DNA from: a bacterium | Lineage (GTDB): Bacteria > Bacillota > Clostridia > Lachnospirales > Lachnospiraceae | Direction of reading: 5' to 3' | Assembly: GCA_023666335.1 (NCBI GenBank) | Contig: JAMPCE010000027.1 | Coordinates: 1 to 32,755, forward strand | DNA length: 32,755 nucleotides | Shown: piece after piece, positions 25,529-32,755 of the stretch | How positions within the stretch are numbered: position 1 is the first letter of the stretch | Layout: the number at the start of each line of letters is the position of its first letter | The notes under the pieces: generated by a model | Databases searched by the model: none | Seen by the model: the letters and a program-made list of their open reading frames with translations, nothing else | What the model was told of the DNA's origin: nothing | Made by a program: the position numbers and the translations under genes

Positions 25529-26902
25529 TCACCGTTTCATCGCCGTCGTCTGATCCCCCTCGACCCCCTCCGTGCTCTCCGGCTTGATCAATATTTTCAG
25601 CGTGAGCATCATCAGCTTCAAGTCCAGCCACACGGAATACTGCTCAATATAAGTTAAATCCAGTTTTAATTTATCATAGGGCGTGGTGTTGTATTTCCCG
25701 TAGACCTGCGCGTATCCCGCAAGCCCCGCTTTCACTTTCATGCGGAAAGCAAATTCGGGCATCTCCTCCAGATACTGCTCGATGATCTCAGGCCGCTCGG
25801 GTCTGGGACCGATAAAGGACATCTCGCCCTTTAGGATATTGATGAGCTGCGGCAGTTCGTCGATCCTGGTCGCGCGGATAAACTTCCCCACCGGCGTAAT
25901 GCGGGAATCGTTCTTCGACGCAAGGCGCGCCACACCGTCCTTTTCCGCATCCACCCGCATACTGCGGAATTTCAGGATATAAAACTCTTTCCGGTCTCTG
26001 GTGCAGCGGATCTGTTTATAAAAGACAGGACCGCCGTCATATAATTTGATCGCCAGAGCCGTGACCAGCATAAAAGGCGATGCGATCACCAAAAGAAGAA
26101 TCGAGCAGATCAGATCGATCAGGCGTTTTGCCAGCCGCTGCTCCACTTTCAACGAATACTCTCTGGTCAGGTAAACGGGCGTGTCAAACAGGTGAAGCTG
26201 ATCCGCGCCCTTTACCAGCACGTCCGAAATTCTTGGCATCATATAAACGCGGATGGAACGGCTGTAGCAGAGTTTCAGAAGTTCGTTCCGCTCGTCCACG
26301 GGAATATCCCAGAGCACCACCGCGCCGTATTTTTCATTGATCTCGCGTTTTACAGCTTCCATTCCCTCCGAGACATTCATGGTCTTTTCGATCCGATACT
26401 TGTCCCGACGCGACTCAAACTTCGACACAATATCGTCGATCGGCCGCTCGCCGTGCACGATCAGGATGTCCCGCGGCGGAAACGCTTTATAATAACAGGC
26501 GTTACACACATAGACCCAGACCGCCGAGATGACCGCCTGAATCAGCATCGTCTCCGCGATGGGACGCACCGCCACGATCCAGTTTGCCATCAGGGAGATC
26601 TGGAAATAGGAGATCACATTCACAATCAGGAGCGAAAAGACCTCCGAGATAAAAACATCCGTCGGTTTCAGGTAGCCGATCTTTAACGCCCCGTACATGC
26701 TGGCAAAAAAGAACAACAGCACAAAATAGATCAGGATCATGAGAAGGTGGCCGTTGCGGAAAAATTTCGCTTTGCCGTGATAGAGCAGATAAGGATAATA
26801 TTTCTGAAACCAGAAATACGCATAGACCGCCGTATGGATGATCAGTCCGATAAAGGACAACTGCAATATGATCAGTCTTTTTAAGGATTCGATTCGTCTC
26901 AT
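25529..26902 (-). CDS. Undecaprenyl-phosphate sugar-1-phosphate transferase (WbaP/CpsE type)
   Basis: The priming enzyme: it transfers a sugar-1-phosphate from a UDP-sugar to undecaprenyl phosphate, starting the repeat unit. Its 457 residues begin with about five membrane segments. A Rossmann-like soluble region follows (DILIVHGERPIDDI...GAVVLWDIPVDERNE). The C-terminal bacterial sugar transferase domain has KRLIDLICSILLLVIASPFM (re-entrant helix), KFRSMR, RIDELPQLINILKGEMS with catalytic Asp348-Glu349, and GPRPERPE near 365-372. The length is normal for the polytopic WbaP/CpsE family. It begins 20 bases after the preceding GT2 with GGAG about 7 nt upstream. Whether Glc-, Gal- or GalNAc-1-phosphate is used cannot be told. 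Confidence 0.95.
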   Translation of the reverse strand: MRRIESLKRLIILQLSFIGLIIHTAVYAYFWFQKYYPYLLYHGKAKFFRNGHLLMILIYFVLLFFFASMYGALKIGYLKPTDVFISEVFSLLIVNVISYFQISLMANWIVAVRPIAETMLIQAVISAVWVYVCNACYYKAFPPRDILIVHGERPIDDIVSKFESRRDKYRIEKTMNVSEGMEAVKREINEKYGAVVLWDIPVDERNELLKLCYSRSIRVYMMPRISDVLVKGADQLHLFDTPVYLTREYSLKVEQRLAKRLIDLICSILLLVIASPFMLVTALAIKLYDGGPVFYKQIRCTRDRKEFYILKFRSMRVDAEKDGVARLASKNDSRITPVGKFIRATRIDELPQLINILKGEMSFIGPRPERPEIIEQYLEEMPEFAFRMKVKAGLAGYAQVYGKYNTTPYDKLKLDLTYIEQYSVWLDLKLMMLTLKILIKPESTEGVEGDQTTAMKR

Positions 26903-26921
26903 GGTTCACTCCGTTTTTGCC

Positions 26922-27767
26922 TTACAGGCGCCTTGCAGCAGCCCTGTAAGCCCAGGGTATCAAGCAGCAAAGGCTTTTTATCACCGAAAGTCCCTCCTGC
27001 CTGCGGTAGAGATTCCAGATCCGCCGCACTGCCGCCGCCTTATTGGAAGAGAGGGATTTCGGCGGTCTTCTGTAGACCGCAAGCGTCTCATCCAGACCGT
27101 ATGCCGTATGCCCCGCCCGCAGGATCCGCCACCACGTCGCCGTGTCCTCGCTCTCCACGCGCGGCATCTCGATCAGCTCGTCCGCGATCTTTTCTCTGTC
27201 AAGAAGCACCGTCGTGGTAAAGATCACCGTCCGCGAGAGCGCTTCCCGATAGGTAAGGTGTGGCGGCACATGCACGACCTTTCCCGTGGGGGCGGCATCC
27301 CGATCGCCAAATTCATAGGCGCAGAACACAAATCCCGCCTGCTTTTTCTGCATAAAAGCAAATTCTTTTTCCAGCTTATCGGAATGCCAGACGTCGTCCG
27401 CGTCGAGAAAGGCAATGTATCTGCCCTGCGCCAGTTTCAGACCCGTGTTTCTGGCGGCTGCCGCCCCCTCGTTTTTTTCCTTGCAGAGCAGAAGAATCCG
27501 TCTGCCAATCTCATCCGTGTAGCTTTCCGCCGCGCGCACATTGGGAATCTCTGCCGAAAGATCGGCTGTCACATCCTGCCGCCTGCATCCCGCGAGCGCC
27601 CTGCGGACAACCTCCGCGCTCCCGTCCGGCGAAGCGTCCTCGATCAGCAGAAGCTCCCACGCCTCAAAGGTCTGCGCCGCCACGATGGCGATGGTCTTCG
27701 CAATATATGCCTCCGCACCGTACACCGGCACGATCACGCTGATCAGTCCGTCCTTTTTACCGCTCAA
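26922..27767 (-). CDS. Family 2 glycosyltransferase
   Basis: A 281-residue GT2 transferase: LISVIVPVYGAEAYIAKTIA, LIEDASPDGSAEVVRRAL, NEGAAAARNTGLKLAQGRYI and FLDADDVWHSDKLEKEF (DADD donor site), with SEDTATWWRILRAG downstream as the probable catalytic-base region. Compared with others in the cluster, it has an insertion of about 20 residues before the CKEKNEGAA segment (DLSAEIPNVRAAESYTDEIG). The ATG at 27765-27767 overlaps the stop of the GtrB-like gene as ATGA. It precedes the priming transferase, so it probably acts early in repeat-unit synthesis. Confidence 0.92.
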   Translation of the reverse strand: MSGKKDGLISVIVPVYGAEAYIAKTIAIVAAQTFEAWELLLIEDASPDGSAEVVRRALAGCRRQDVTADLSAEIPNVRAAESYTDEIGRRILLLCKEKNEGAAAARNTGLKLAQGRYIAFLDADDVWHSDKLEKEFAFMQKKQAGFVFCAYEFGDRDAAPTGKVVHVPPHLTYREALSRTVIFTTTVLLDREKIADELIEMPRVESEDTATWWRILRAGHTAYGLDETLAVYRRPPKSLSSNKAAAVRRIWNLYRRQEGLSVIKSLCCLIPWAYRAAARRL

Positions 27768-28732
27768 ACCTTTTCCCTTTCACTCTCATCCTGCGCCACG
27801 CCCCCGGCTTCCTCTTTCACGAGGTAGATCGGGCGCCTTTTTACCTCCATGTAAGTCTTGGACAAATACTGCCCCAGAATACCCAGACAGAAAAGCTGCA
27901 CGCCGCTGACCATCATAATGATGCAGACGAGCGACGGCCAGCCGGAAGTCGGATCGCCGAATATAAATGTTCGTATTATAATAAATATAATCATTGCAAA
28001 AGCGAGCACGCAGAAAAGCACGCCCATCACGGAAGCGATGGTGAGCGGCGCCGTGGAAAAAGCGACGATCCCCTCCAGCGAATAGAGAAAGAGCTTCCAG
28101 AAAGACCATTTCGTCTCGCCTTTCCTGCGCTCGACATTCTCGTATTCCAGCCATTTCGTCTCGTAGCCGACCCAGCCGAAGATCCCTTTGGTGAAGCGGT
28201 TGTACTCGCACATGGACAGGATCGCATCCACCACCTGTCTGGTCATCAGACGGTAATCCCTTGCGCCGTCCACGATCTCGGTGCGGGAAATGCGGTTCAT
28301 CAGACGGTAAAACATCCTGGCAAAAAAGGAACGGACCGGAGGCTCGCCCTTTCTCGTCACACGTCTGGTCGCCACCGAATCGTAACCCTCCTCGATATAG
28401 CCGTACATTTCCGGCAAAAGCGAGGGCGGATCCTGCAAGTCCGCATCCATCAGCACCGCCAGATCGCCCCGACATTTCTGCAGTCCCGCATAGATCGCCG
28501 CCTCTTTTCCGAAATTACGGGAAAAAGAGAGGAGCCTCACACGCGCATCCTCCGCACAGAGTTTTTTTACTTCTGAGACCGTCCCATCCTTTGAGCCATC
28601 ATCCACATAAAGAATCTCCAGTTCTATCTGCTTTCCGGCAAAAAAATCATTATTTTTACACAATTCATCGTAAAAGTCCCTGACATTTTCTTCCTCATTG
28701 TAACAGGGAACGATGACACTGAGCAGTTTCAT
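27764..28732 (-). CDS. Polyprenyl-phosphate glycosyltransferase (GtrB/DPM1-like GT2)
   Basis: A 322-residue membrane-bound GT2. It begins LLSVIVPCYNEEENVRDFYD, then ILYVDDGSKDG, FSRNFGKEAAIYAGL and VLMDADLQDPP (DAD at 96-98), the classic pattern of GtrB and dolichyl-phosphate-mannose synthase-like enzymes. Two C-terminal helices follow (PLTIASVMGVLFCVLAFAMI; LVCIIMMVSGVQLFCLGILG), then YLSKTYMEVKRRPIY. Such enzymes make undecaprenyl-phosphate sugar, which a GT-C enzyme uses on the outer face. The GT-C gene at the far end of this operon is an obvious partner. It is the first gene of the operon, with GAAAGGAGAG about 5 nt before the ATG. A strong terminator ends 48 bases upstream. Confidence 0.94.
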   Translation of the reverse strand: MKLLSVIVPCYNEEENVRDFYDELCKNNDFFAGKQIELEILYVDDGSKDGTVSEVKKLCAEDARVRLLSFSRNFGKEAAIYAGLQKCRGDLAVLMDADLQDPPSLLPEMYGYIEEGYDSVATRRVTRKGEPPVRSFFARMFYRLMNRISRTEIVDGARDYRLMTRQVVDAILSMCEYNRFTKGIFGWVGYETKWLEYENVERRKGETKWSFWKLFLYSLEGIVAFSTAPLTIASVMGVLFCVLAFAMIIFIIIRTFIFGDPTSGWPSLVCIIMMVSGVQLFCLGILGQYLSKTYMEVKRRPIYLVKEEAGGVAQDESEREKV

Positions 28733-28780
28733 AAACGCTCTCCTTTCGTGTATACCAGTATCAGTTTACCACATTCCCAT

Positions 28781-28809
28781 AAAAAAAGGAAGAGACGTAT
28801 CTCTTCCTT
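28781..28809 (-). terminator. Intrinsic terminator between the Spo0A-like gene and the polysaccharide operon
   Basis: On the minus strand a perfect 10-bp stem (AAGGAAGAGA/TCTCTTCCTT), with a TACG tetraloop, runs into a total of seven T. It lies 14 bases after the Spo0A-like stop codon. No convincing promoter fits in the 48 bases between it and the first polysaccharide gene, so read-through or antitermination may set operon expression. Confidence 0.92.
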
Positions 28810-28822
28810 CTCTTACCCGCTC

Positions 28823-29206
28823 TCAGCCGATCAGACCGTTTTCCAGCCGTATGTAATCCGCGACGACCGCGATGTACTCACTGTTGGTCGGTCTGGTGTA
28901 CTCAGGACCGTTGCTGTAACCGAACAGTTCCTCAAACAGATCGCCGTTTCCCCTGTCCCAGGAGACCTCGATCGCATTGCGGATCGCCCGCTCCACCTTG
29001 GTGTCTGTGGTCTGATAACGCTTTGCAAGATCCGGATACAGAAGCTTTGTGACACTCCCCACCAGCTCCATATCCTCCACGCACATCTCCAAAGCGCTTC
29101 GCAGAAACTGATATCCCCGCAAATGAGCCGGAATACCCAGTTCCAGCATGAAATCCGAAATCACTTCCTCAATCTCATACCTGCTTACCGTATTCTGTTG
29201 TGCCAT
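28823..29206 (-). CDS. Standalone Spo0A C-terminal DNA-binding domain protein
   Basis: A 127-residue transcription factor consisting almost only of the Spo0A effector domain, without the phospho-receiver. ELGIPAHLRGYQFLRSALEM, SVTKLLYPDLAKRYQTT, KVERAIRNAIEVSWDRGN and FGYSN...RPTNSEYIAVVADYIRL align closely with the Spo0A DNA-binding domain from memory. The recognition helix (TTDTKVERAIRNAIE) retains most of the known residues. It should bind 0A-box DNA constitutively, or be controlled by its own level. AGGAG and GGGG lie upstream of the ATG at 29204-29206. Its promoter carries two 0A-like boxes and its terminator faces the polysaccharide operon. I infer that it regulates itself and perhaps the operon. 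It is not Spo0A itself, which is about twice as long. Confidence 0.93.
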   Translation of the reverse strand: MAQQNTVSRYEIEEVISDFMLELGIPAHLRGYQFLRSALEMCVEDMELVGSVTKLLYPDLAKRYQTTDTKVERAIRNAIEVSWDRGNGDLFEELFGYSNGPEYTRPTNSEYIAVVADYIRLENGLIG

Positions 29207-29227
29207 TCCCCTTTACTCCTTTGCAGC

Positions 29228-29282
29228 ATTATATTTGACAAACCCTGGCAAATTCTCTGTCGGGTGTCATTTTCTTTCGACA
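29228..29282 (-). promoter_or_regulatory. Promoter of the Spo0A-like gene with two 0A-box-like sites
   Basis: Minus strand: TATAAT at 29228-29233, about 22 bases before the start codon. TGTCAAA (29234-29240; TTTGTCAAA in full) directly abuts the -10, and a perfect TGTCGAA lies at 29276-29282. The Spo0A-box consensus is TGTCGAA, in longer form TTTGTCRAA. No good -35 is seen. Occupancy of the promoter-proximal box should block RNA polymerase, suggesting negative autoregulation. Confidence 0.65.
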
Positions 29283-29324
29283 GAATACCAAATATCCATC
29301 GCGCTGTAAATGGTAAGTTATCGC

Positions 29325-30266
29325 CTACAATCTCGCCTCCTGCACATTTTCCTGAAACCACTGATAAGCGAGCGCCACGCCCTCCTCCAGTTCGACCTTA
29401 TGTTTCCAGCCGAGCGCATGGAGCTTCGTCACATCCGTCAGTTTTCTCGGCGTACCGTCCGGCATATCGCGGTTCCAGACGATCTCGCCCGTATAGCCCA
29501 CCGCTTTTTGCACCGTCTCCGCCAGTTCCCTGATCGTGACCTCCTTGCCTGTGCCGATGTTCACATGCTGCTCGCCGCTGTAATGTTCCAGCAGGAACAC
29601 GCAGGCGTCCGCCATATCGTCCACATAAAGAAATTCCCGCAGCGGCGTTCCCGTCCCCCACAATTCCACCGTCGGCGCACCACCTACCTTTGCCTCGTGG
29701 AATTTACGAATCATGGCAGGCATCACATGGGAGCCTTCCAGATCGTAATTGTCGTGCGGACCGTAGAGATTCGTCGGCATGCAGCTGATGAAATCGTCCC
29801 CGTACTGCCGCTTATAAAACTTGCACATCTCAAGCCCCGCGATCTTTGCAATGGCGTAAGCCTCGTTCGTCTCCTCAAGCGGCCCCGTGAGCAGCGCATC
29901 CTCCGGAATCGGCTGCGGCGCCATTCTGGGATAAATACAGGTGCTCCCCAAAAACAGGAGCTTCTTCACCTGATATTCGTGACAGCACTGGATCACGTTG
30001 CACTGGATCTGCATATTTTCATAGGCAAACTCCGCAGGCGCGGTATTGTTGGCGTTGATACCGCCCACTTTAGCCGCCGCTAAGACCACCACATCCGGAC
30101 GCTCCTGCTCGAAAAACGCCTGCACATCTCGTTGACTGAGTAAGTCAAGCTCTTTGTGCGTCCTGCCGATCACATTCGTGTATCCTTTCGCTTTCAGGGA
30201 GCGCACGATCGCGCTTCCCACAAGTCCCCTGTGCCCTGCCACATAAATCTTGTCTGTCTGATTCAT
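29325..30266 (-). CDS. fcl: GDP-L-fucose synthase
   Basis: A cytoplasmic SDR-fold enzyme of 313 residues. It epimerises and reduces GDP-4-keto-6-deoxy-D-mannose to GDP-L-fucose with NADPH. The nucleotide-binding GHRGLVG is at 11-17. Ser108 in LGSTCIYP and the Tyr137-x3-Lys141 pair in YAIAK form the catalytic set. [12 protein letters not shown] and [14 protein letters not shown] are characteristic of this family. The length is normal. No GDP-mannose 4,6-dehydratase gene lies in the window, so its substrate must come from a gene elsewhere. It has its own promoter just upstream and precedes the Spo0A-like gene. It would supply fucose to a glycosyltransferase, probably of the adjacent operon. Confidence 0.96.
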   Translation of the reverse strand: MNQTDKIYVAGHRGLVGSAIVRSLKAKGYTNVIGRTHKELDLLSQRDVQAFFEQERPDVVVLAAAKVGGINANNTAPAEFAYENMQIQCNVIQCCHEYQVKKLLFLGSTCIYPRMAPQPIPEDALLTGPLEETNEAYAIAKIAGLEMCKFYKRQYGDDFISCMPTNLYGPHDNYDLEGSHVMPAMIRKFHEAKVGGAPTVELWGTGTPLREFLYVDDMADACVFLLEHYSGEQHVNIGTGKEVTIRELAETVQKAVGYTGEIVWNRDMPDGTPRKLTDVTKLHALGWKHKVELEEGVALAYQWFQENVQEARL

Positions 30267-30334
30267 CCCTCTCTCCGTCTCCGTTTCCCTCGCAATACAC
30301 CGCCGCGTCAGGCTTTGTCTCCGCTCTTATTTAT

Positions 30335-30363
30335 ATTATAGCGGAAAACAAAAAATAATGCAA
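30335..30363 (-). promoter_or_regulatory. Promoter of fcl
   Basis: Minus strand: a perfect TATAAT at 30335-30340, 17 bases, and a weak TTGCAT at 30358-30363. The -10 ends 68 bases before the fcl ATG. The gap from 30267 to 30406 contains no gene. CAATACACCG occurs twice in it, about 70 bases apart, with no known meaning. Confidence 0.65.
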
Positions 30364-30406
30364 CGGTTTTCCAATACACCGTAAACGCTTCTACTCGTAA
30401 GCGGCG

Positions 30407-31891
30407 TCACAGAAAATCGTCGATCATATCAACATAATCTTCCAGATCATCCAGCTCATTGATATAGTCTTCCAGCTCGCCGAGCAGCTCCTCAAAATCT
30501 TCCTTTGAAGCATTTCCCAGATCGAATTTTTCTCCCTGATATTTCTCGATGCCCGGCTTCTTCTTTACATACACCATAACGCCCGCATCCTGCAGTAGAG
30601 ACTTTCCGTCGATCACGATATCCTCCAGCTCGCAGGATGCCTCGGAGCCGCTATGCCGATATACGCCCTCCAGGCGGCATCGTTCCCCATCGATCTTACC
30701 CTCCAGAGAGACTGCGCCCGACTTTGCGTCATAGACGATCTCGACCTCATTGCCATTGATCGCGATCGTTGTGGTCTCCGTCTTTCCTTTTCGCTCGCCG
30801 TTGATGGTCAGCTCATCGGAAAAATAATCGTTCTCTACCGTCAGCGTCATATTCTGCATCCGATAGTCGCCGCCCTCAAATTCCAGACGGATTTCCTCAT
30901 CTTCAATCTCCAGCGCCACAGCCGCCAGTTTCTTTTTGTAGATATAAAAACTGACATCCGCGTCAAAACGTTCTTTCCTGATCTCATCGATCAGAAGATC
31001 CACCATGTCCTCCGCCGCATCTTTCGTATCGCCGTCCATATCTCTCAGCGCAGCCTCGCTGAAAGCCTCCAGAAATCCGGCAGCATTTTTCTCATCAAGC
31101 GACACCAGATAGCCCTTGCATGTTCTCTTTTTTCCGTCTACCTTGAAGTTCCGCGCCTTTGCATCTTCAAACTCCAGATTCCGAAATTCTTTCACCACAG
31201 CCGACAGGATGTTTTTCTGCATCGTCTCCGTATTCATCTGATCGGAAGTGATCGTCTCCAGCAGCTCGTTGATCTGCTCCAACTCTTTCTCTCTAAAACC
31301 CTCTGTCAGATAACCGTCGTTTTCGCCCTTGGGATCATAGAAAAAAGCGTGATCCAGCCCCTCTGCCGACGCCTGAAACACCCCCGAATGCACACCGCAC
31401 AAAACTGCCAGATTCTTATCATCCATATCGGCGCGCAGAGAGATCTGCTTGTCTTTTCCACCGTTTCTAAATTCACCATTTACCGTCAGGTCATCATTTC
31501 CCAGCTCCATGCCCACCAGAAAACTGTCGCCGGACAATATCTGCGGAATATCCTTTAGATCTTCCACCAGAAGCGGCGCTTCCTTTAGCGTAGCGCTGCA
31601 TGCTTTCAGCACTTTGCCGCCCTTTCCCAGGATCAGATTCGACACGGCAGAGACAATGACGGCTAACAGCAGAACCGCCGCCACGGCGATCCCTCCATAG
31701 ATCAGCCAGTTCTTTTTCTTCGCCGTTCCCGATGCAGGCATCATCGGCGCGGGCATCTGCCCTGCCGCCTGCCAGGCTCCCTGTCCTTCCACAGGTGCGG
31801 GCGTCTGTTCCTCCAGCGCTATATTATTGCCGCAATTCGGGCAAAACTGCGCTCCCTCCGGCAGCTTAGTCCCACACTGATTACAAAACAT
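30407..31891 (-). CDS. Zinc-ribbon membrane protein with large extracytoplasmic domain
   Basis: A 494-residue protein. The N-terminal zinc ribbon is MFCNQCGTKLPEGAQFCPNC, with Cys 3, 6, 17 and 20. A Pro/Ala-rich linker and one membrane helix (WLIYGGIAVAAVLLLAVIVS, near 62-81) follow. About 400 extracytoplasmic residues remain, alternating beta-rich and acidic segments, and the end is strongly acidic (ELDDLEDYVDMIDDFL). No enzymatic motif is visible. The architecture resembles uncharacterised 'zinc-ribbon domain-containing' membrane proteins of Clostridia. It follows another zinc-ribbon gene by 37 bases, with a ribosome site GAGGAGG, so they are probably co-transcribed. A role in envelope sensing is only inference. 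Confidence 0.82.
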   Translation of the reverse strand: MFCNQCGTKLPEGAQFCPNCGNNIALEEQTPAPVEGQGAWQAAGQMPAPMMPASGTAKKKNWLIYGGIAVAAVLLLAVIVSAVSNLILGKGGKVLKACSATLKEAPLLVEDLKDIPQILSGDSFLVGMELGNDDLTVNGEFRNGGKDKQISLRADMDDKNLAVLCGVHSGVFQASAEGLDHAFFYDPKGENDGYLTEGFREKELEQINELLETITSDQMNTETMQKNILSAVVKEFRNLEFEDAKARNFKVDGKKRTCKGYLVSLDEKNAAGFLEAFSEAALRDMDGDTKDAAEDMVDLLIDEIRKERFDADVSFYIYKKKLAAVALEIEDEEIRLEFEGGDYRMQNMTLTVENDYFSDELTINGERKGKTETTTIAINGNEVEIVYDAKSGAVSLEGKIDGERCRLEGVYRHSGSEASCELEDIVIDGKSLLQDAGVMVYVKKKPGIEKYQGEKFDLGNASKEDFEELLGELEDYINELDDLEDYVDMIDDFL

Positions 31892-31928
31892 CTCTCTTTT
31901 CCTCCCTCATTTGTCCGGTATCACTGTA

Positions 31929-32372
31929 CTAGCTTTCCAGCTTCGTGCCACAGTGTATGCAGAACCGCGTGCCCGCAGGAAGTTCCGCCATACATTTCGA
32001 ACAGCGGATCACCTCCGGCTCCTTGACCGGCGTACCGCAGGAAGGACAGAAAGCGCTGCCTTTCTCAAGCTCCGTGCCGCACTTTTCACAGACAACGATT
32101 CCCTTTAACTGATTTAAGTTCTCCGTTATCTTCTCAATGATGCCGTCTATCTGCCCGATCTCCTCGATCAGCTCTGCATCGTCGGGCGTTTCGTTCTTTT
32201 TCCGCGCCTGATAATACGCCTCGCCCAGTTTGCGGATGCACTCCTCCCGCCTGGCTTTGTTTTTGGAAAGTTCACCGTTTAATCTCGTCTGTTCCGAAAT
32301 GCCCTTTGCTTTCTGGGAAATGGTATTTCCCGCCTCCGTCACGCCGCTGCTCAGTTTATCAAGAATCGACAT
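31929..32372 (-). CDS. Soluble protein with coiled coil and two zinc ribbons
   Basis: A 147-residue cytoplasmic protein. The first 90 residues are helical and polar (ARREECIRKLGEAYYQARKK; EEIGQIDGIIEKITENLNQL), likely a coiled coil. Two C-terminal zinc ribbons follow: Cys 95, 98, 109, 112 and Cys 124, 127, 138, 141, each a CxxC...CxxCG unit. The function is unknown; zinc-ribbon pairs of this kind are usually thought to mediate protein or nucleic acid contacts. AGGAGG lies 8 nt before the ATG at 32370-32372. The adjacent zinc-ribbon membrane protein suggests the two may interact. Confidence 0.85.
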   Translation of the reverse strand: MSILDKLSSGVTEAGNTISQKAKGISEQTRLNGELSKNKARREECIRKLGEAYYQARKKNETPDDAELIEEIGQIDGIIEKITENLNQLKGIVVCEKCGTELEKGSAFCPSCGTPVKEPEVIRCSKCMAELPAGTRFCIHCGTKLES

Positions 32373-32462
32373 CTCTTTTTCCTCCTTCGTTTGTGTTTTT
32401 TTGTATTGATTTTTTCATGCTTTTCACAAAAACCATTCGTGTATCATCCTAGCATAAAAGCG

Positions 32463-32755
32463 CTATTGGCGCAAGTAAAACCCGTCCGCAGGCGCGTCTC
32501 CCAGAAATGCGATCTCCGCTTTTGCCGGAGAAGAGGGAAAGCTGTCATACCCCACCCGGTCGCCATCGACGGGATAATAAAAAGTCACGCCCTCGATCTC
32601 GTAAGGAATGGTCTCATAATTCTCGTAATCCTTTTGCATAAGGAGATATCCGCTCTCCGCCGAAGCAGCCGTCCGCAGGAGCGCAAAGCCCTTGTAAGCC
32701 AGAAGCAGAATGACTGCCGCCGAAACCGCACACGCGGTCCGCCGCCGCCATGCCG
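32463..32755 (-). CDS. C-terminal end of a membrane protein (partial)
   Basis: Only the last 96 or so codons are in the window. The minus-strand frame reads a helix (ACAVSAAVILLLAYKGFALL), then SAESGYLLMQKDYENYETIP and a soluble tail containing VTFYYPVDGDRVGYDSFPSS, ending DAPADGFYLRQ and TAG. It therefore ends with an extracytoplasmic domain of about 60 residues after a membrane segment. The tail reminds me of uncharacterised LIC_10190-type membrane proteins of glycan loci, but this is a weak memory-based match. The stop codon is at 32463-32465, 90 bases ahead of the zinc-ribbon gene, and the start lies outside the window. Confidence 0.65.
   Translation of the reverse strand, partial: AWRRRTACAVSAAVILLLAYKGFALLRTAASAESGYLLMQKDYENYETIPYEIEGVTFYYPVDGDRVGYDSFPSSPAKAEIAFLGDAPADGFYLRQ

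Noticed and set aside
28749..28757. TGGTATACA as an extended -10 for the polysaccharide operon
   Set aside because: The transcript would start within or just before the ribosome-binding site, leaving too short a leader.

Overview
The window reads as a surface-glycan and sugar-modification region of a Gram-positive, probably Lachnospiraceae-like member of the Clostridia (Bacillota). The evidence is a standalone Spo0A C-terminal DNA-binding protein, a WbaP/EpsG/YveK-type polysaccharide assembly set, AGGAGG-type ribosome binding sites and consensus TTGACA/TATAAT promoters. The taxon is inferred from gene content only. Every gene I can support lies on the minus strand, so transcription runs from high to low coordinates. 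No gene-free stretch exceeds about 220 bases.

Region A (about 28.8-32.8 kb): the C-terminal end of a membrane protein; two zinc-ribbon proteins; a GDP-L-fucose synthase (fcl) with its own promoter; and a small Spo0A C-terminal-domain regulator. The regulator's promoter carries two Spo0A-box-like sites. It ends in a strong intrinsic terminator only 48 nt before the first exopolysaccharide gene.

Region B (about 12.4-28.7 kb): a long, tightly packed exopolysaccharide operon with several ATGA, GTGA or TAATG junctions. In transcription order it holds a GtrB-like GT2, a GT2, a WbaP-type priming phosphotransferase, a YveK/Wzz-like protein with a degenerate kinase-like tail, a GT2, an EpsG-type polymerase, an inserted AbiE toxin-antitoxin pair, a GT2, two GT4s and a GT2. 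These are followed by three AT-rich unrecognised membrane-anchored proteins, a 44-codon ORF and a GT-C membrane glycosyltransferase. I see no Wzx flippase and no active tyrosine kinase. The AbiE module has an almost perfect 19+19 bp operator wrapped around its promoter and is bounded by a near-identical direct repeat, so it looks like an insertion into the operon.

Region C (about 9.4-12.4 kb): a small AT-rich accessory island with a broken AlbA_2-type ATP-binding regulator (deletion plus frameshift), a DUF5808-like micro-protein, a HAD hydrolase and a GNAT acetyltransferase. An exact 19-bp direct repeat, one copy in the last codons of the GT-C gene, brackets the broken gene.

Region D (1-9.3 kb): an operon from a consensus promoter with mtnA, pseB, pseC, a large membrane protein, a GT2, a fusion of a DegT-like aminotransferase to PseG, and the start of pseF. 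This is most of the CMP-pseudaminic acid pathway. PseH and PseI are not seen and may lie beyond the left edge. The sugar may decorate flagellin or the polysaccharide of region B. The most unusual items are the aminotransferase-PseG fusion, mtnA leading a pseudaminate operon, the two repeat-bounded insertions, and the Spo0A-like regulator plus terminator at the head of the polysaccharide operon.
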